Below, piece after piece: positions 5,917 through 8,195 of a stretch of DNA of 8,195 nucleotides (its first letter is position 1; each line of letters begins with the position of its first letter). The stretch covers positions 1-8,195 of the forward strand of contig JAFIHQ010000048.1 in the NCBI GenBank assembly GCA_017849315.1, in the 5' to 3' direction. A model generated the notes under the pieces. The model saw only the letters and a list, made by a program, of their open reading frames with translations. It made no database searches and had not been told where the DNA came from. The stretch is from Treponema sp. (GTDB lineage: Bacteria; Spirochaetota; Spirochaetia; Treponematales; Rectinemataceae). The translations under genes and the position numbers were made by a program.

Positions 5917-8195
5917 ATGTCCTTTTCCAAGCATAGATGGCTCCATAAGTGGCTCATTGTAGTTGGTGTGCTCTTCCTGGCTTTGGGATCGGCGTTTGGA
6001 TACGATCCTGCAAAGGGAGCCATATTCCTCCCCTCGGTCTATTCTCCGTGGGGCCTGTTTCGTGCATTTACCGTCACGGATCTGGACGGCCCTTGGACAA
6101 CCCTTACGAACCCTGCAGCCCAGGCAGGATCCCAGCTGTACGCAGTGCAGGCAAGTTATACAGCGCTCACGGACTTCGGCGCCGGAACCCAAGGTTTTGG
6201 TTCTGCAGGGGGCGTCGCATTTTCCAGTCCAGTTCCTTTTGGGGTGTGGGGTGCAAGTGCGCAAGTCTTTTCCGCTCCAGCAACGATGAGCAGTATGCCT
6301 CTTGGCAGCTTTGGAACCTTCAACATAAATTTCTCAAAAGCTCTCTTGCCTGATCTGTATCTTGGTACCGCCGTACACGTAAGCCTTGGCAGCAACAACA
6401 GTGTTTCAGCGTGGGGGCTTGGGGCCGATCTTGGTGCGATTCGCCTGCTTGGAGATATTGGTGGTTTGAAAGACGCACGTGTGGGTCTTGCCTTACTCAA
6501 TATGGGGAAAGGTTATGTGACATCGTCTTATCCACCCGGACTTCTTGGTGGTGCCTCCAGTGCATACCCCGCCACGTTTACACTCGGCCTTGGAGCACGG
6601 GGCTATCTGGTTGAGACCTATAACTGGAATATCGATGCCGGGATGGATCTCTGGACTCCGAGTTTTGCAGACCTCAATGGATCGTTTAGCCTTGGGCTCG
6701 AATATCGGCAGGTACTAATGCTTAGGCTGGGATGGTCAGCTGGCCTCAAAGACCTACAGGCAAATTCTGGTCGCAGCATAGTGCCGACGCTTGGCCTGTC
6801 GGGCCGAATTCCTCTTGGCAAGACTGCCAACTCAGCTACATTGTCTGCGGCGGCAGCCCCACTTTATGATTCCTTGTATGGTATAAGTGCCGGTGCCAAC
6901 ATAGATTTTGGAAAAGAAGACAAGAATCCCCCTGTTATTAAGGTTCGTTTGCCAGTGCCCTTCCGTGGTGTTGCGTATATTTCTCCCAATGGGGATGGCA
7001 GACAAGACAGTCTGGAAATTCCCCTCTCTATTACAGATGAGCGGTACATTTTGGGTTGGAAGTTGACGATAGAGGACAAGTCTTCAGGAAAAACCGTGAG
7101 AACCTTTGGGGCCTCGCACGATAAGCCAGAAAAGATAACAAACCTAAGAACTCTTGGCGATGCGCTTTCATATAAGCTAAAAAGTGTCGAAGTTCCAGGC
7201 AGCATCATTTGGGACGGCCATGATGATGCAGGCAGGATTGTGCCCGACGGACCTTACACGATCAGCCTTATTGCTTGGGACGACAACGGGAACGTCAACC
7301 TGGATTACCAGAGTTGCATGACCGTAGTGGTAGACAACAAGGCCCCACAGGCGAGTGCCAGACCCATGGACACCACCATGATTTTTAGCCCGGATGGCGA
7401 CGGCAGCAAGGATACCTTTGTCTTCCGCAACACTGGTTCGGTAGAGAATGATTGGCAGGTCGTGATTCGGGATAGTGCAGGCCAAGCAGTAAGAACGCAG
7501 GAATACAAAGACCGAAGCGCGCCTCGCGATTTTACCTGGGATGGTACAGCGGACGACGGTAAGCGTGTGCCTGATGGTGTCTATTCTGTTAGCCTCGTTA
7601 CCAAGGATGAGGCTGGAAACGTTGTAGAGAGCACAGTGGCTGGGATTACGGTGGACACAAGTCGCCCACGAGTGTCTATCGCCACAGACGACAGCGTTAT
7701 GAGCCCCAACAATGATGGAATAAAAGATACATTGCATCTTATTCCCTCAATTGAATCCACTAAAGGGCTCGAAACCTGGCGAATCTACGTTCTGAATTCA
7801 GAGAAAAAAGAAGTATGGGCTGTCTCTGGCACGGCAAGCAATTTGCCTCAGCAGAGTTATGTGTTTTCGGGTTTGGATTCCCAGGGCAAGAGCCTTCCTG
7901 ACGGCATGTATGAAGCTGGCATAGACTTGACTTACAGAAATGGCTACAAACCGCAAAAACTCTCTGATAACTTCTATGTCGACGATACGCCGCCGTCAGC
8001 CACGATTCGTTTACAAGACACTACGAGGATTTTTAGCCCGGATGGTGACGGGCGCAAAGACAGCTATTCCTTCGTTTTTTCTTCGTCAGAAGAGGACACC
8101 TGGAACCTTATAATTAGAAGCAAGGGCAAGAACGAGGTTGTGGTTCGCCAATTCAGTCAAAAGCTCCCCATGGCGTTTGAGTGGGATGGAAAGGA
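5917..8195 (+). CDS. Large exported protein: predicted outer-membrane beta-barrel plus FlgD-like Ig/calcium-loop repeats (3' truncated by window)
   Basis: The frame opened by ATG 5917 has no stop to the window end, giving at least 759 residues. A Sec signal peptide (hydrophobic core 13-27) probably ends at AFG28. Residues about 40-340 contain NPAA (65-68) and many short alternating hydrophobic/Gly-rich strands such as YLGTAVHVSLG and FTLGLGARGYL, resembling the PorV/UPF0164 type of outer-membrane barrel; this is inferred from pattern. After NPPVIKVRLPVP come four repeat units opened by ISPNGDGRQD (355-364), FSPDGDGSKD (490-499), MSPNNDGIKD (595-604) and FSPDGDGRKD (706-715). These DxDGxxD-like loops suggest calcium binding. 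The units carry FlgD-Ig-type motifs IIWDGHDDAGRIVPDGPYT (from 430), FTWDGTADDGKRVPDGVYS (from 539), a degenerate PDGMYE (661-666) and FEWDGK (754-759). A strong ribosome-binding site and a predicted promoter precede it. It may present Ig modules at the outer membrane, but partner and substrate are unknown. Confidence 0.87.
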   Translation, partial: MSFSKHRWLHKWLIVVGVLFLALGSAFGYDPAKGAIFLPSVYSPWGLFRAFTVTDLDGPWTTLTNPAAQAGSQLYAVQASYTALTDFGAGTQGFGSAGGVAFSSPVPFGVWGASAQVFSAPATMSSMPLGSFGTFNINFSKALLPDLYLGTAVHVSLGSNNSVSAWGLGADLGAIRLLGDIGGLKDARVGLALLNMGKGYVTSSYPPGLLGGASSAYPATFTLGLGARGYLVETYNWNIDAGMDLWTPSFADLNGSFSLGLEYRQVLMLRLGWSAGLKDLQANSGRSIVPTLGLSGRIPLGKTANSATLSAAAAPLYDSLYGISAGANIDFGKEDKNPPVIKVRLPVPFRGVAYISPNGDGRQDSLEIPLSITDERYILGWKLTIEDKSSGKTVRTFGASHDKPEKITNLRTLGDALSYKLKSVEVPGSIIWDGHDDAGRIVPDGPYTISLIAWDDNGNVNLDYQSCMTVVVDNKAPQASARPMDTTMIFSPDGDGSKDTFVFRNTGSVENDWQVVIRDSAGQAVRTQEYKDRSAPRDFTWDGTADDGKRVPDGVYSVSLVTKDEAGNVVESTVAGITVDTSRPRVSIATDDSVMSPNNDGIKDTLHLIPSIESTKGLETWRIYVLNSEKKEVWAVSGTASNLPQQSYVFSGLDSQGKSLPDGMYEAGIDLTYRNGYKPQKLSDNFYVDDTPPSATIRLQDTTRIFSPDGDGRKDSYSFVFSSSEEDTWNLIIRSKGKNEVVVRQFSQKLPMAFEWDGK
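7380..7397 (+). repeat. 18-base direct repeat, copy 1, in Ig-repeat coding DNA
   Basis: GATTTTTAGCCCGGATGG encodes the start of the second repeat unit (IFSPDG) and recurs exactly at 8028-8045. The two copies are 648 bases apart, exactly 216 codons or two repeat units. Confidence 0.9.
8028..8045 (+). repeat. 18-base direct repeat, copy 2
   Basis: This is the exact second copy of the 18 bases at 7380-7397, opening the fourth repeat unit in the same reading phase. Identity at the DNA level, including the shared codons for Ser, Pro and Asp, hints at recent duplication or gene conversion between units. Confidence 0.9.

Noticed and set aside
5949..6353. Short frames overlapping the start of the giant ORF (also 5963-6289 and 5893-6264 on the minus strand)
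   Set aside because: They lie in other frames of the signal-peptide and barrel region, which is open for over 2.2 kb in its own frame with a strong ribosome-binding site.
7177..7737. 186-codon open frame on the minus strand
   Set aside because: It lies wholly antisense to the repeat region of the large exported protein, whose frame has clear domain motifs. Its own product has no recognisable features and it lacks a ribosome-binding site.

Overview
The window reads as chromosomal DNA of a diderm bacterium of about even base composition. A spirochaete of the Treponema/Rectinema kind is the best guess. The reasons are the style of Ffh (SKFD in place of TKxD), the single C-terminal PASTA domain on an FtsI-type transpeptidase, and a very long exported protein joining a predicted outer-membrane beta-barrel to FlgD-like Ig repeats. 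No single feature proves the phylum, so this is inference. All supported genes lie on the + strand. I see no mobile element, CRISPR array, tRNA or rRNA.

Left part (1-4108), housekeeping. The window opens with the last 37 codons of a type I signal peptidase (lepB), identified by its conserved C-terminal box. A class B penicillin-binding protein (ftsI) follows after 18 bases, probably on the same transcript. Next come an HD-superfamily hydrolase and ffh, the signal-recognition-particle GTPase. Ffh and signal peptidase act at the start and end of protein export, and FtsI builds septal peptidoglycan, so most of this part concerns the cell envelope.

Middle (4109-4786). A near-consensus sigma-70 promoter drives a small, apparently monocistronic rpmB encoding a zinc-ribbon bL28. 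A 17-bp hairpin without a U-tract follows it, then about 230 bases in which I find no gene.

Right part (4787-8195), exported proteins. First is a 327-residue secreted protein of a conserved family with no function known to me (DPEW motif, probably a TIM-barrel-like fold). After a 146-base intergenic region, holding a large interrupted inverted repeat that overlaps a predicted extended -10 promoter, a giant ORF starts at 5917. It is still open at the window end, with at least 759 codons. It encodes a signal peptide, a region of about 300 residues resembling a PorV/UPF0164-type barrel, and four repeat units. Each unit opens with a calcium-loop-like SPxxDGxxD motif; three of the four also have a recognisable WDG...PDGxY-type FlgD-Ig motif or part of it, and in the third it is degenerate. 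This open gene and the DPEW-family protein are the least explained parts of the window.
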